Shown: one piece after another, positions 13,401 to 21,119 of the stretch
Layout of the letters: every line of letters starts with the position of its first letter
How positions within the stretch are numbered: the stretch's first letter is position 1
From: Ctenosaura bakeri
Taxonomy: Eukaryota; Chordata; Lepidosauria; Squamata; Iguanidae
Direction: 5' to 3'
NCBI GenBank assembly: GCA_948474755.1
Contig: CAOLHI010000739.1
Location: 62,001-126,000, forward strand
Length of the DNA stretch: 64,000 bases
The notes under the pieces: generated by a model
What the model was told of the DNA's origin: nothing
The model's input: the letters and a program-made list of their open reading frames with translations, nothing else
Database searches by the model: none
Position numbers and translations under genes: made by a program

Positions 13401-16400
13401 ACAACTACCATATAAAATGTTTGCAAGAAACTGCTAACATAATTATTTGACTCAAAAAAGATGCCCCCCCCAAAATCTGCTCAGTTTCTCCACAGCAGTC
13501 TCCATAGACTCCACAGCAGTCAAACTGAGTTTCATCACAAAGTATGAATACATTTACATCTGTGTGTTTGTACAGCAAGTTAAAACATTTGTCCAGTTTT
13601 CATTGTGACCTTTTCCAAGTAAGGGCACTTAGAAAGACAGTTTTCCATCAAAAGAATGAAATTCTTGCATAAGAAATTGCACCTGTTTTTAAAACAAAGT
13701 TCTTTTTTCATGAAGAAGGTAGGACTGCCTTCCTTTTACCAAAATAAATAAAAGTTCAATCAGCAGTCTAGCAAAAAAGCTTTCAAGTACGAGAAATGTC
13801 TAATGAGTATGTTAGAGAAAGGAGGACATGTAAGAACAACATTTTTAAAAATATTCTAACAAGATACCTCCATGTTTCCAAACTCTCCGTTACCAATGCA
13901 TTCCTACAGGCCTACCCAAAAACTGATTATGAGAATCAGACAATATGTCCTGTATGGCCCAAGGAAAGGAACTGATGACAAAAAAAAAAAAAAAGCAGTC
14001 CCTGACTACGTGCCCCTGTCTGTCTCACAAAGATACACGCATGAACACAAAACGCTTACTTTTTGCCTATGGTGAAAAGCTTGAGAAGAAATAAGTCAAT
14101 GTATACTTTTAAAATATATTTCAGTGTCTGTTATCATCAAATGTGCTATTCTTCCCTTGTTGATAACTTCATTTTATATTTAGGAGAATGGATTTGGCAA
14201 GATAACACTGAACTGGATTTTGTGAACTGGAAGAATGAATTACCTGGGGTATATAATCGTTCATACTACCATGATGGCGGTATTACTGTTTTTCAAGATC
14301 AATGCATTTTCATGAATGGCTATAATGGGGAGTGGTCTGGTGAAAGCTGCGTCTACCCAGAGAGAGGATTTATCTGTAAAACATCCAAGAGTAAGTCTTG
14401 TGTTATTACTGTTATATACTGAATTTAGCAATGACTCCAATACCAAACAGTATTCAGTTAGAGAGTAGATTTGAATTGGTTTATGTAATTAGAACATAGC
14501 CAGATGAAGTTTCTCTAAGCTGGCAGTTAGAAGTTACTGTGTGGCTGTTTTGTCTTCTGCTGCTGTATTGATTTTCCATGGTTAAAAAAAAAAGCAATAG
14601 AAGAAGCTGTTGAAAAATAAGGAAGAGGTGATAATCAAGAATGTCATCAATTGAGGCCTGTAAAATTAAGCAACTAGGAAATGGGCAAAGCAATGGGGTT
14701 GTCCCATCAATGGGCAGTGCAGTACCCAAAGCAATAAGAAGAGTGATGGTGCTGATGAAGCCTCATGTGGAACCACCACTCCTGAGTGGTGATGAAGACC
14801 AAGAGCCAATTAAGCCAATGCTAGGCCAGCAAAAGTCTTGCCAGCCTAAGGATGCTGGCAATTATTTAAGACTACCCTTGTGCCACTAGCATTGCGGCTG
14901 TGTCCTTGTGCTCAAGAAGGTCTGTTACACCTTCACCATCAGCCTGTCCCATTTCAGTTCTTCTGCCAGTGAAGCACAGGCAACAGAGGAGTTCTCAGAG
15001 ATCAGCCAGCAAAAGCGGATTCTGGCAACATATGAAGTTTGTGCCTAATCCAAAGACCTTACAGCTGGCACATCTTTGAGACAGGATTGTGTCCTAATTC
15101 AAAAATATTACTCTAACATCTAGACTGTAGTCTAATGGTGATGAAATGTATGCTATTTCATCTTTTCTATATCTGTATTCCATGATCTTCTTAAGGCTTC
15201 TGAGCAAGGTGTTTGTGTGCTTCTACTGCCTGGGGGAGGAGGTTTCCTAACTAGGAATTTTGTTTCAGGGTACAATGAAAGGATCTTTAGAACCAGCATC
15301 ATAAATGTACTGATTGGATTAGTGCACCACTCAGTATAGTCAGTACATAGCAGACAGACCTCTCTACACTAATCTCTACATTAAGCTCTACATTAGGCAA
15401 AGGACCTATAAACTAGCCTATCCAGGATATCCTATCAGCCAGTATGGCACAGTAGTTTGGCCCAGAGAGATCTCAGGTCAAACCTTTTTTTAGCCATTAA
15501 GCTGAATTGATGATTCTGGACTCCCATATCTCAAACATTTTGGGAGCGGGGGAGGCATTCAAAAATGGTGGGAAGATGTAAACTATTTTAAAGGTCAGCA
15601 TGGAATGCAGATTTAATACACAAAACAATTATTTCATTGTTGATTTTTCAGAGTTCACTTGCAGGTAGCAGCAATTTATACAGGGCGTAGCCGAATCTAG
15701 GCATCTTGAGTTGAAGCTGTTCCTTCTTACTTTCAGGCTCTGTGTCATATTAACCTTTCTAAACTAATGAGGACAACTCCATTAGGTCCAGCAGCCCATA
15801 TCTTACCTCCTGAGAGGTACAGAAACTGTCAAAAAAGTATTTTTGTATTGAATAATACAGGTGTCCTGGAGAGATATTTAAAAAGGTAAAAAGAAAGGAA
15901 AGAAAATTTACCTTTTCTGAGTTATATGGTGGGGCTGAGGGCTGCAAAACAGCTTTGGAGAACATAAACTATAGAGTGACTTCCATCTTCCAGAATTACG
16001 CTAAAGGATTATACTGAGAATTAATCACATTTATGGAAATCTTAATTTTCATTTTTTTATAGATATAATAATTGATAAGGGACTCCAGGCACCATTTTAG
16101 TTGTTAACAGTTTTCCATATTATTTCCCCCTGTAGGAAAGAATGGTAGATTTTTTCTTCTTTTGGACTACCCATTTATTTACTTCTGTTATTAGTTTATG
16201 TTGCAGTTCTACATCTCATTCCTACCACCTTCTAAAAGCTTTTCATGACTGTGTAGTTTAATTACTTTTTTATTTTTCAGTTCTTGAAGAGCCAACTAAA
16301 AAACCTACAGAAGATAAAGGTAAGGTTGTTTCTTGAAAACAAACCAAGTGATGAACATTTGTATGACCCTTGCCATTCAGCATTAGGAAGGAGGTTTATG

Positions 16401-17355
16401 GGAGTAGATGGCAGCAAAAATCGATAAGGAGCTTGGGAGCATATAATCTGGCAGGCAACAGTAGTAATGGAGGTTGCTTTAGGAAAAGTTTCTTTTACAT
16501 TGTTGAAGTGTTGGCAATGGGAAGCATTATGGTGGCTGTGAGCTATCTTTTTCTTTTTTCCAGCATTTATCAGATGTTAGAATTCTCCTGGACACTAAGG
16601 TGAATGATAATTCCCACATGTGCAAATGTGCAATTGCAGGTCATAGCCGCAATGAGATGGCAGGAGGGGCTCTAGTAGCCACTAATTTTTTTCAATGTCC
16701 TCCAAAAAGACTCTACATCTAAGGCATTTCTGCAGGGGGAATAGCAACCTCCAACTGGCAGCTGCATCAAGGAGCTCTGTTGCTTTTGCTACTCTAATGG
16801 GAGCAAAAGGAGTCTTTAAAAAAGAATCTGCCAATGTAAGCTGCCAGCCTCTTAGACAAAACTGCTGTCCCAAAGAAGAAGGTCTGAACTGATGACATAA
16901 ACTTCTCATAAAAAGATTATCAGACTAGCTTCCTTTTTCCTTCCCCATCGTCCTCTGTCTCAGGCAAGCTTGCAGTTCTACACTTATGGCTTTCCATACT
17001 TTGGGGTTCTTGCCATTCTGTATGAGATCCTATGAGAGGAACTGTGAGGTGCTTCAAGAGATATCACTCCTTCTACCTTCTAATTCATTACTCACATATT
17101 CTATGTTGCAGAATTATTGCACTTCATATGGAGCAGAGTTAATGCCTTTGAGGGGGCTGCAGCCAATTTCAGATAAGCCAGGGAATCTCAGAAGAAACAG
17201 AAAGGATACTACCAATGACCCAGAAAAGAGGACACTCTCTAGAACAGTGGTTCTCAACCTTCCTAATGCCGCGACCCCTTAATACAGTTCCTAATGTTGT
17301 GGTGACTCCCAACCATAAAATCATTTTCATTATTTATTATTTATTTATTTATTAT

Positions 17356-17390
<35 letters not shown>

Positions 17391-18446
17391 TTTCCAACAT
17401 CAAATAGATTGGAAACACTGCCCTAAATCACTGCTCTGGATAGACTTCTAATGCCTAAAAACTGGTAATCCTCCCCCCTTTTTTTAAGCACAGAAAGCGT
17501 CCATCAATGCCAGAATTAAGGCAGTAGTTCTAGTTCTGAATGTTGAGTTTCCACAGTTCAAAAAGCCAGTCACTCCCAAAGGCAATGCCAAAACAGCCCA
17601 CATTTTACACGAGGTGCAGGGAGGAAAGGACAGGGAGAGAGGAAAGATGGCAGCGGCATAAGCAGACGCATTTTGTTTCACTCCCTCTCTTCCTCCCTCC
17701 CTTAAAGGAAGTGTGGACGCTGAACATACAAAAAGCGAGGAATGCAAGACAGTCAGGGCGAAGAACACAGCACGTGCATGTGGCAAGCGTCAAGGTTCCA
17801 TGCACAACAAAAGCGAGAGGAGAAAGTCATCCTGGCTATTTCTGCACTAGACTGTTATAGCGCTATTATTCCACTTTCACCATCCTATGGAATCCTGGGG
17901 TTTGCAGTTTGAACTGCAAACCCCAGGATTCCATAGGATGGTGAAAGTGGAATCATAGCACTATAACACTGGAATGTGGAAATGGCCAACGTCCACAGGA
18001 CGGATCAGAGCAGCGCTTTCGGGTCAAACCCCCCCCCAAAAAAAACCAAACAAGGAGCCTCAGGGGCTCTTGCTACACAAACCGAAGCCCTTGGCTGATG
18101 CCCCCTGCTCCTTTCCCAACCGAGTTCTTGGTCTCGGAGGGACTGAGCTCCCCTGTCGGATGGCAGATCCGCCGCAGGAAAGTTTTCCCCTTTGCCTGCC
18201 AGACCAAAGGCGACAGCCACACCGACAACTCCCACAGAGCAGTGTGCCCAGAATGAATGGACGACTGGACGATCGCCGCTGCTGCAGCCCTGCCACTTTG
18301 GGAAGCAAGCGGAGCCCAGCTGCTCGCTCGCCCCGGCAAGCAACTCTGTTCGCCAGCATGAATGAGCATGAGGCGAAGAGGGTGAGGGGACAGGGTTTTA
18401 CCTCCCAGACATCCCGCTGCAGCGCCGTAAACCCTGAATGGGAAGC

Positions 18447-18489
<43 letters not shown>

Positions 18490-18597
18490 TGCGGGTGCAA
18501 GTGTCCAAGCAGCACCCGGCTGCTCACTTGCCCTGGCAAGCAACTCTGACTCTGCAAGCCGGCATGAAGGGGAAAGGGAACACTGAAGGGGAAGCCC

Positions 18598-18634
<37 letters not shown>

Positions 18635-21119
18635 TGCAGACGCGAGCATCCAAGCAGCGCCTGGCTGCACCTGGCTGCATGCCTCCTCTCCCCTCCCGCC
18701 AGCACGGGGTGTCCTCTCCTCACCTCCGCCTTAACGCTCCGGCTCCAGCTCTCTCCTCTTGGTCTCCTCACCTCCACCTTAACATTCAGGCTCCAGCTCT
18801 CTCCTCCCGCTCTCTGCACCTCTGGCTCCACCTCAGGCTCCTCCAGCGCTTTCCCACCAGGCAGGGAAAGATGGGGAAACGCCCAGCACACCTCCTCTCC
18901 CCTCCTCCCAGCGCAGGCGTCTCAGAAGCACTGGTCCCATTGGCTGTGAGGCCACCTTCTTTTAAAAGGGGGGCAGGATTGAGGAGCGGTGACCCCTGTG
19001 AAATGGTCGTTCGACCCCCAAAGGGGTCCCGACCCCCAGGTTGAGAACCGCTGCTCTAGAAAGTACTTTCTTTCAACACTGCAATCTTGTACATACCTCT
19101 GTAGAATAATTTACATAGAACTTACTGCAGTGAAATTCTTGTGTACACAGAATTGCTCAGACCATCCCATCTCCCAACCCATCAGCCTTCTTTGTTCCGC
19201 AGCCTCAACTCTCCCTCAGGCATTCAGTTTTTCACAGTCAGTAACTGGAGCTGAAGAGTTCTCTGCCACTACTGATGTCCACACCTGGGTAGTCATGAAT
19301 GGTCTCTGTTGTGTTTCTGTTTGAAAAAGAGAAAGAGAGGAGATGGAGGGGATCAATGATGATGGTAACGGTGGGAGCAGAAAAAGAGCAAAGAGGTAGT
19401 AGAAATCAGGCAGAAATATTGGAGGGTAAAGATAGAGCGAGGTAAGAGGAGACAAAGTCACAAATCTTGACAGAAGGGACAGGTGGGAAACAGGGGGAAG
19501 AGTAGAGTGGCAGTGGAAAAGCGATAGTCAAATGGCAGGAAGAGGAAGGTAGTTTGAGGGGGAAAGCAAAAACAATAAATAAAGACAACTGCATTCCTGC
19601 TGGACATTTCTGCTTCCTTTCTAGTCTTCCTGAATTTGTGGTACAATTTCACAGCTTCAGTATTTCTCTACCTTTCAGTGTTTCTCACAGTTTCTCATCA
19701 ATTTGTTGTAAAAATCTATTTCATGATTACGCAGCAGCTGAGGTTCAATATCACAGCATCCATCTCAGTTAAACAAATCCGAAAGAGGGAACCAATTAGT
19801 TCTTGGAATTACCTATTGAAGAGTCAATAATAATGCAGATTAATGCCTATTGCATTTCTATCCTCCTGGTTCCCTGATTGTTTGGGAGCAATTATGCTCA
19901 TAAGGCACCCTGGCAGTTTGGTATGCCTCATTGCACTGCTTGGGATGCTGATGCTGCTGAGGGAGGGGAGGGGGGAAGGAAATTGAGGGAAGCATTAGTA
20001 ATGAAATGCTATTAGAATTTGGGAGATGTGAGTGTTCAATTTAATGGAAAAAAATCTGTAGAGTTTATGAGAAAAGCTGAAAAGGAAAATAAGAGGGGAA
20101 GATTGTTCTTCAAATGTACATAATTGGCATAATGTGTTCTAGCTGGTGAACAAGCAACAGCCAGGAGACAAGCTAGATATGCAAAGCCTTGAGGGATATT
20201 TGGGGTTCATTCAACTGCACTGCATTCCTTCACAGTCTACCAAACCCTGAGGGCAGTCTGTGTATATTTCAAGAAGTGCCAAAGTTTCTCCTAGGCCCTT
20301 TTCGCACAGCATTTTCGATGCAAAAGGGCCCCTCAAGTGTCGCGCACATGTGAGGAGCAGTCCACATGATGCACTAACATTTGTGCAACGCTCCAGGGCC
20401 TGGCAGGGACCACTCACACATTTTTTTCATTTTTGGCTTGAAGCTAAAAATGGCGTATGGTTGCGCATCGCTCCGGGGCCCCGTGTGCACTTACCTTGCA
20501 TGCAGAGCCTCGGGAGCCGGGCCGGTCATGCTTCCTGTCTAATGCAGCCTAGGAAGGTCCCAGGCTGCATTGCCAAAGGAAGAGGCAAGGCTCTCATGCG
20601 AGGAGGAAGCTCATGTGGAGCCAAAGGACTCTGCTCACGAGAGCACCACACCCCAACACCAAGAAAAGGTGAGTTGCAGAAACAGCCCTAGACATGTTCA
20701 GATTCTGATCTCCTTCCCTCCCCGAAACATGTTGTCATGCAAGGGTTCAAGTTTTCAGCACACATATTCAAATGCACCAAATAAGAGTTAATCCATCTAG
20801 GAAAGGCTTTTTTCCCATGATACAAAAGGAACTCAGTGTTTTTCCATAATATAAGATATTTAATGGTTTGACTATACATATTTTTTCATTCCTAGCACGA
20901 GCAAAAGTTCCTGCATCAGCACATGGCACAACCGTGGCAGCCATTACCCTGGTTATTCTTGTCCTCGCTGTTGCAAGCATTACAGCCTATATTTTCTACA
21001 AAAGACGAAGGAGACAACCACAAACCATTGCTGGGTTTGACAACTCCTTGTATCGGGACAATGTGGTTATCATTCAGAATGACTCAGAATCTCTTGTAGA
21101 CAACAAACCAGAATATTAA
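577..21119 (+). CDS. MRC1: MRC1 macrophage mannose receptor (or MRC1-like), 3' portion, 11 exons
   Basis: Type I membrane C-type lectin and endocytic receptor. In the known family it binds mannose, fucose and GlcNAc glycans and sulfated glycans and delivers them to endosomes. Joined exons: 577-719, 918-1032, 3121-3263, 5305-5407, 6132-6364, 8066-8231, 9243-9395, 12870-12980, 14184-14390, 16281-16319, 20896-21119. They give 544 codons plus TAA, open throughout, with GT-AG junctions and matching phases. The human protein is about 1456 residues with eight CTLDs. The part here corresponds to the end of CTLD5, all of CTLD6-8, the stalk, the TM helix and the tail. The signal peptide, cysteine-rich, FN2 and CTLD1-4 exons lie left of the window. 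Downstream synteny with SLC39A12 supports MRC1. CTLD8 and the tail are diverged from the mammalian sequence as I recall it, so an MRC1-like paralogue, as found in birds, cannot be excluded. Confidence 0.92.
918..1032 (+). CDS. MRC1: MRC1 exon: CTLD6 N-terminal half
   Basis: The acceptor is acctccag and the donor is caag|gtgtgt. It encodes 38 codons plus one base. The peptide has CFRIFGFNEEERKNW, a conserved aromatic-rich strand, then a helix ending in a cysteine and GGNLATIPS, the typical CTLD G-(N/A)-L-(A/V)-x-I strand. It joins the next exon in phase 1. Confidence 0.92.
1395..1846 (-). mobile_element. Helitron-like non-autonomous element, antisense
   Basis: Reverse-oriented relative of the element at 60304-60698. 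Its 3' end (left side) is CTAG preceded by A, next to a hairpin-forming block (ACCCAGTGTTGCCCGGG). Its 5' end (right side) is the complement of ATATAAAAGTCAAAG. Shared interior landmarks are AATCTGTATTCAGAGTTATT, GGGTTCCTGA, CTGCTAGG and CAGCCAATCATATGAGGTCT. A tract of CTTACCTTAC-type repeats makes it longer than the + copy. No Rep/helicase ORF is present. Confidence 0.65.
2471..2651. repeat. Foldback (palindromic) MITE
   Basis: A 181-bp near-perfect palindrome starting GGCCATTTCCACACTAG and ending in its complement, folding at a centre near 2560. The arms carry GTTATAGTG, TTCCACTTTCAACATCC and CCTGGGGTTTGCAGTTT. It is flanked by identical TCC triplets (2468-2470, 2652-2654), a possible 3-bp target duplication. 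It lies in an MRC1 intron. Confidence 0.8.
3121..3263 (+). CDS. MRC1: MRC1 exon: CTLD6 core with WIGL motif
   Basis: The acceptor is ttttcactcag and the donor is agt|gtaagt. Translation gives AFLTVSLKS, then WIGLNDINHEH, the CTLD signature WIGL, then FLWTDGSGV and YTNWAKGSP. It leaves in phase 0. An ATG inside the exon makes a longer apparent ORF that reads through the donor into the intron. The splice site, not that ORF, is the true end. Confidence 0.92.
4538..4714. repeat. Foldback MITE, diverged ends
   Basis: Same palindrome family: CACTCTTATAGCG, TTCCACTTTCAACATCC, a centre of GGGGCTGGCCGGCCCC, then the complementary arm. The terminal bases have decayed on both sides. MRC1 intron. Confidence 0.75.
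5305..5407 (+). CDS. MRC1: MRC1 exon: CTLD6 C-terminal strands
   Basis: The acceptor is attccccag and the donor is actg|gtaagt. Translation GDCVFMLKN ... GNWRDGRCHSEKSYICQRKT contains the last three CTLD cysteines and the W-x-D-x-x-C motif. It ends CTLD6 and leaves one base of a split codon. Confidence 0.92.
5708..5909. repeat. Foldback MITE, long-loop subtype
   Basis: 202 bp, GGCCATTTCCACGCTAC to AAAATGGCC, flanked by TTA on both sides (5705-5707, 5910-5912). Unlike the short subtype, its centre carries a spacer (AATTCTCACC, AGCTCTTTGGCTT) between the arms. The same spacer is found in the copies at 10667 and 52210 and in the Helitrons. Confidence 0.8.
6132..6364 (+). CDS. MRC1: MRC1 exon: CTLD7 N-terminal and central part
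   Basis: The acceptor is ttttgctgtag and the donor is ctg|gtaaga. It encodes 78 codons: a short linker, then GYTLYGSSSYSVV, a helix with WEVARKKC, ELASILNPY, FLWLQ and VWIGLNSKL, the WIGL signature of CTLD7. The order and spacing match CTLD7 of vertebrate mannose receptors. An in-frame ATG occurs in the intron just upstream but is not a start. Confidence 0.92.
6365..8065 (+). other. MRC1 intron, nothing recognised
   Basis: 1.7 kb between the two CTLD7 exons. No repeat family, RNA gene or extra exon stands out. Confidence 0.5.
8066..8231 (+). CDS. MRC1: MRC1 exon: CTLD7 C-terminal part
   Basis: The acceptor is ttatacttgtag and the donor is aatg|gtaaga. Translation has YKWISNWRLTYTNWAAEEP, then ACAYMDIDGHWKTAACNET and ICEKYN. 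Three conserved CTLD cysteines and the W-K-T-x-x-C strand are present. It has EEPK where carbohydrate-binding CTLDs carry EPN, so direct sugar binding by this domain is unlikely, as is known for CTLD7 of the family. One sequon (NET) is present. Confidence 0.92.
8324..8501. repeat. Foldback MITE
   Basis: Begins GGCCATTTCCGCACTAG. The arms meet at GGGGCCGGTCAGCCCC and it ends TGCGGAAATGG with the last two bases altered. No target duplication is visible. It lies 93 bases after the CTLD7 exon of MRC1. Confidence 0.78.
9243..9395 (+). CDS. MRC1: MRC1 exon: linker and start of CTLD8
   Basis: The acceptor is gtttcattatag and the donor is tttag|gtgagt. It begins with linker residues ending in PELPGRCPES, then SWIPFRSHCYSIYP and a helix with MRCAYL. 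PGRCPES and W-I-P-F match the opening of CTLD8 in mannose receptors. It leaves one base of a split codon. Confidence 0.92.
9500..9879. repeat. Inverted-repeat DNA element (CAGTC... type)
   Basis: The left end CAGCGGTCCACATTTCCAGG and the right end AAATGTGGAGGGAAGACTG are complementary terminal repeats. The interior has TGGATTTGATTATTCACGAA. A second copy of this family spans 43303-44250. The right end is followed by TA. No clear target duplication and no transposase ORF. Confidence 0.6.
10162..10397 (+). mobile_element. tRNA-derived SINE (Sauria-like)
   Basis: A tRNA-like head with an A-box-like GTGGTTTGAGCATTGG and a B-box GGTTTGAATCC (consensus GGTTCGANTCC). The body has GGGTGGCCTTGGGC, CAAAGGAAAGCAATGGCAA, AAGAAAACCCCCTGATAGGG and GATTTGAAGGCACACAG. 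It is in the MRC1 sense direction and is followed by a CTA/TAA simple repeat. The family name is by recollection; the tRNA-SINE class is direct. Confidence 0.75.
10387..10459. repeat. (CTA)n then (TAA)n microsatellite, SINE tail
   Basis: About nine CTA units followed by about fourteen TAA units directly after the SINE body, so the array probably grew from the SINE tail. Confidence 0.9.
10667..10866. repeat. Foldback MITE, long-loop subtype
   Basis: Starts GGCCTTTCCGTACTAC and ends in AAGGCC, with the ATTCTCAGCC/AGAGCTCTTTGGCTT spacer. CATAG occurs immediately outside both ends, which may be chance. MRC1 intron. Confidence 0.75.
11477..11838 (+). mobile_element. CR1 LINE 3' end
   Basis: Sense CR1 tail: AGAAGAGAAGGTTAAGAGGG, GACATGATAGCC, GGATTCAAGCTGCAGGAA, GAAGAACTTCCTGA, GTGGAATATACTGCCT, GGCTGGATGGCCATCTGT, GGGGTCTCTTCCAATTCTA, then tandem ATTCTATG, the diagnostic CR1 3' terminus. 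The reading frame at 11393-11758 is LINE remnant, not a host gene. Confidence 0.88.
12870..12980 (+). CDS. MRC1: MRC1 exon: CTLD8 core with FWIGL
   Basis: The acceptor is catttctcag and the donor is gatg|gtaatt. Translation: GGTLASIEDLAEMNFLLEH, then DFWIGLFKNVD. GGTLASI is the conserved strand and FWIGLFKNV is the CTLD8 version of the WIGL signature. Confidence 0.92.
13139..13218 (+). mobile_element. CR1 LINE terminal fragment
   Basis: Only the last 80 bases: GGTTGGACTGGATGGCCCC, GTGGTCTCTTCCAAATCTA, ATTCTATGATTCTATGA. Confidence 0.8.
14184..14390 (+). CDS. MRC1: MRC1 exon: CTLD8 C-terminal part
   Basis: The acceptor is ttatatttag and the donor is aaga|gtaagt. Translation runs GEWIWQDNTELDFVNWKNE ... 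QCIFMNGYNGEWSGESCVYPERGFICKTSK. The FVNW motif and final cysteines are conserved. The loop between NW and QC is longer than in the human domain as I recall it and carries an NRS sequon. A larger apparent ORF starts in the upstream intron and is not real. Confidence 0.9.
14391..16280 (+). other. MRC1 intron, nothing recognised
   Basis: 1.9 kb of AT-rich sequence. The small ORFs here show no conserved residues or splice sites. Confidence 0.5.
16281..16319 (+). CDS. MRC1: MRC1 exon: stalk micro-exon
   Basis: A 39-base exon with a strong acceptor (tttttatttttcag) and donor (aaag|gtaagg). It encodes a Lys/Glu/Pro-rich stalk of about 13 residues (ILEEPTKKPTEDK) between CTLD8 and the membrane. It was placed by phase: it takes one base from the previous exon and gives one to the last. 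It is too short to stand out as an ORF. Confidence 0.82.
17332..17395. repeat. (TTTA)n/(TTAG)n simple repeat
   Basis: TTATTTAT units merging into about nine TTAG units, just inside the left end of the SPIN-like element. Confidence 0.85.
17834..17987. repeat. Foldback MITE nested in the SPIN-like element
   Basis: Compact 154-bp palindrome with almost no loop (GTTTGCAGTTTGAACTGCAA at the centre) and arms of the common family. It inserted into, or was carried by, the larger hAT element. Confidence 0.8.
18300..18665. repeat. Tandem units with (GT)n tracts
   Basis: Units of about 145-180 bp sharing CAGC..GGCTGCTC.CTYGCC, CGGCAAGCAACTCTG, GCATGAA and GGGAAGCCCT and ending in GT runs at 18449-18488 and 18600-18632. 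A third partial unit begins at 18633. All lie inside the SPIN-like element. Confidence 0.75.
20294..20687. repeat. GGCCCTTTTCGCAC inverted-repeat element
   Basis: 394 bp starting GGCCCTTTTCGCACAGC and ending TTGCAGAAACAGCC, with CTA on both sides (20291-20293, 20688-20690). The interior is GC-rich (CGCTCCAGGGCCTGGCAGG, CATTTTTGGCTTGAAGC, AAAAGGTGAG). It lies 208 bases before the last MRC1 exon. Related to 43547-44061 and 55246-55652. Confidence 0.72.
20896..21119 (+). CDS. MRC1: MRC1 last exon: transmembrane helix and cytoplasmic tail
   Basis: The acceptor is ttcattcctag, followed by 74 codons and TAA. Translation has an extracellular stub, a hydrophobic helix (VAAITLVILVLAVASITAY), a basic stop-transfer cluster YKRRRR and a tail of about 35 residues. 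The tail contains FDNSLY, matching the FxNxxY clathrin-internalisation motif of mannose receptors. The acidic C-terminus (DSESLVDNKPEY) does not resemble the mammalian tail end. The ATG at 20868 is intronic and is not used as a start. Confidence 0.92.

Larger units (their letters stand above)
17245..19053 (-). mobile_element. SPIN-like hAT transposon, non-autonomous, with GC-rich interior
   Basis: Left end CAGTGGTTCTCAACCT and right end AGGTTGAGAACCGCTG are complementary at 15 of 16 positions, and both are flanked by a perfect 8-bp duplication CTCTAGAA (17237-17244, 19054-19061), diagnostic of hAT transposition. Subterminal blocks (CGCGACCCCTTAATACAG, GTTGTGGTGACTCCCAACC on the left; CCCTGTGAAATGGTCG, CGACCCCCAAAGGGGTC on the right) match the SPIN family as I remember it, in reverse orientation. 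The interior has no transposase. It contains a foldback MITE (17834-17987), a tetranucleotide tract and about 950 bp of GC-rich sequence with two long GT tracts. The ORFs inside, up to 272 codons on the minus strand, run through the microsatellites and have no recognisable domain. Confidence 0.8.

Noticed and set aside
18073..18891. 272-codon minus-strand ORF, the longest in the window
   Set aside because: It crosses both GT/CA microsatellites, giving His-Thr runs, has other long frames overlapping on both strands, lies inside a transposon, and shows no domain. GC-rich sequence with few stops explains it.
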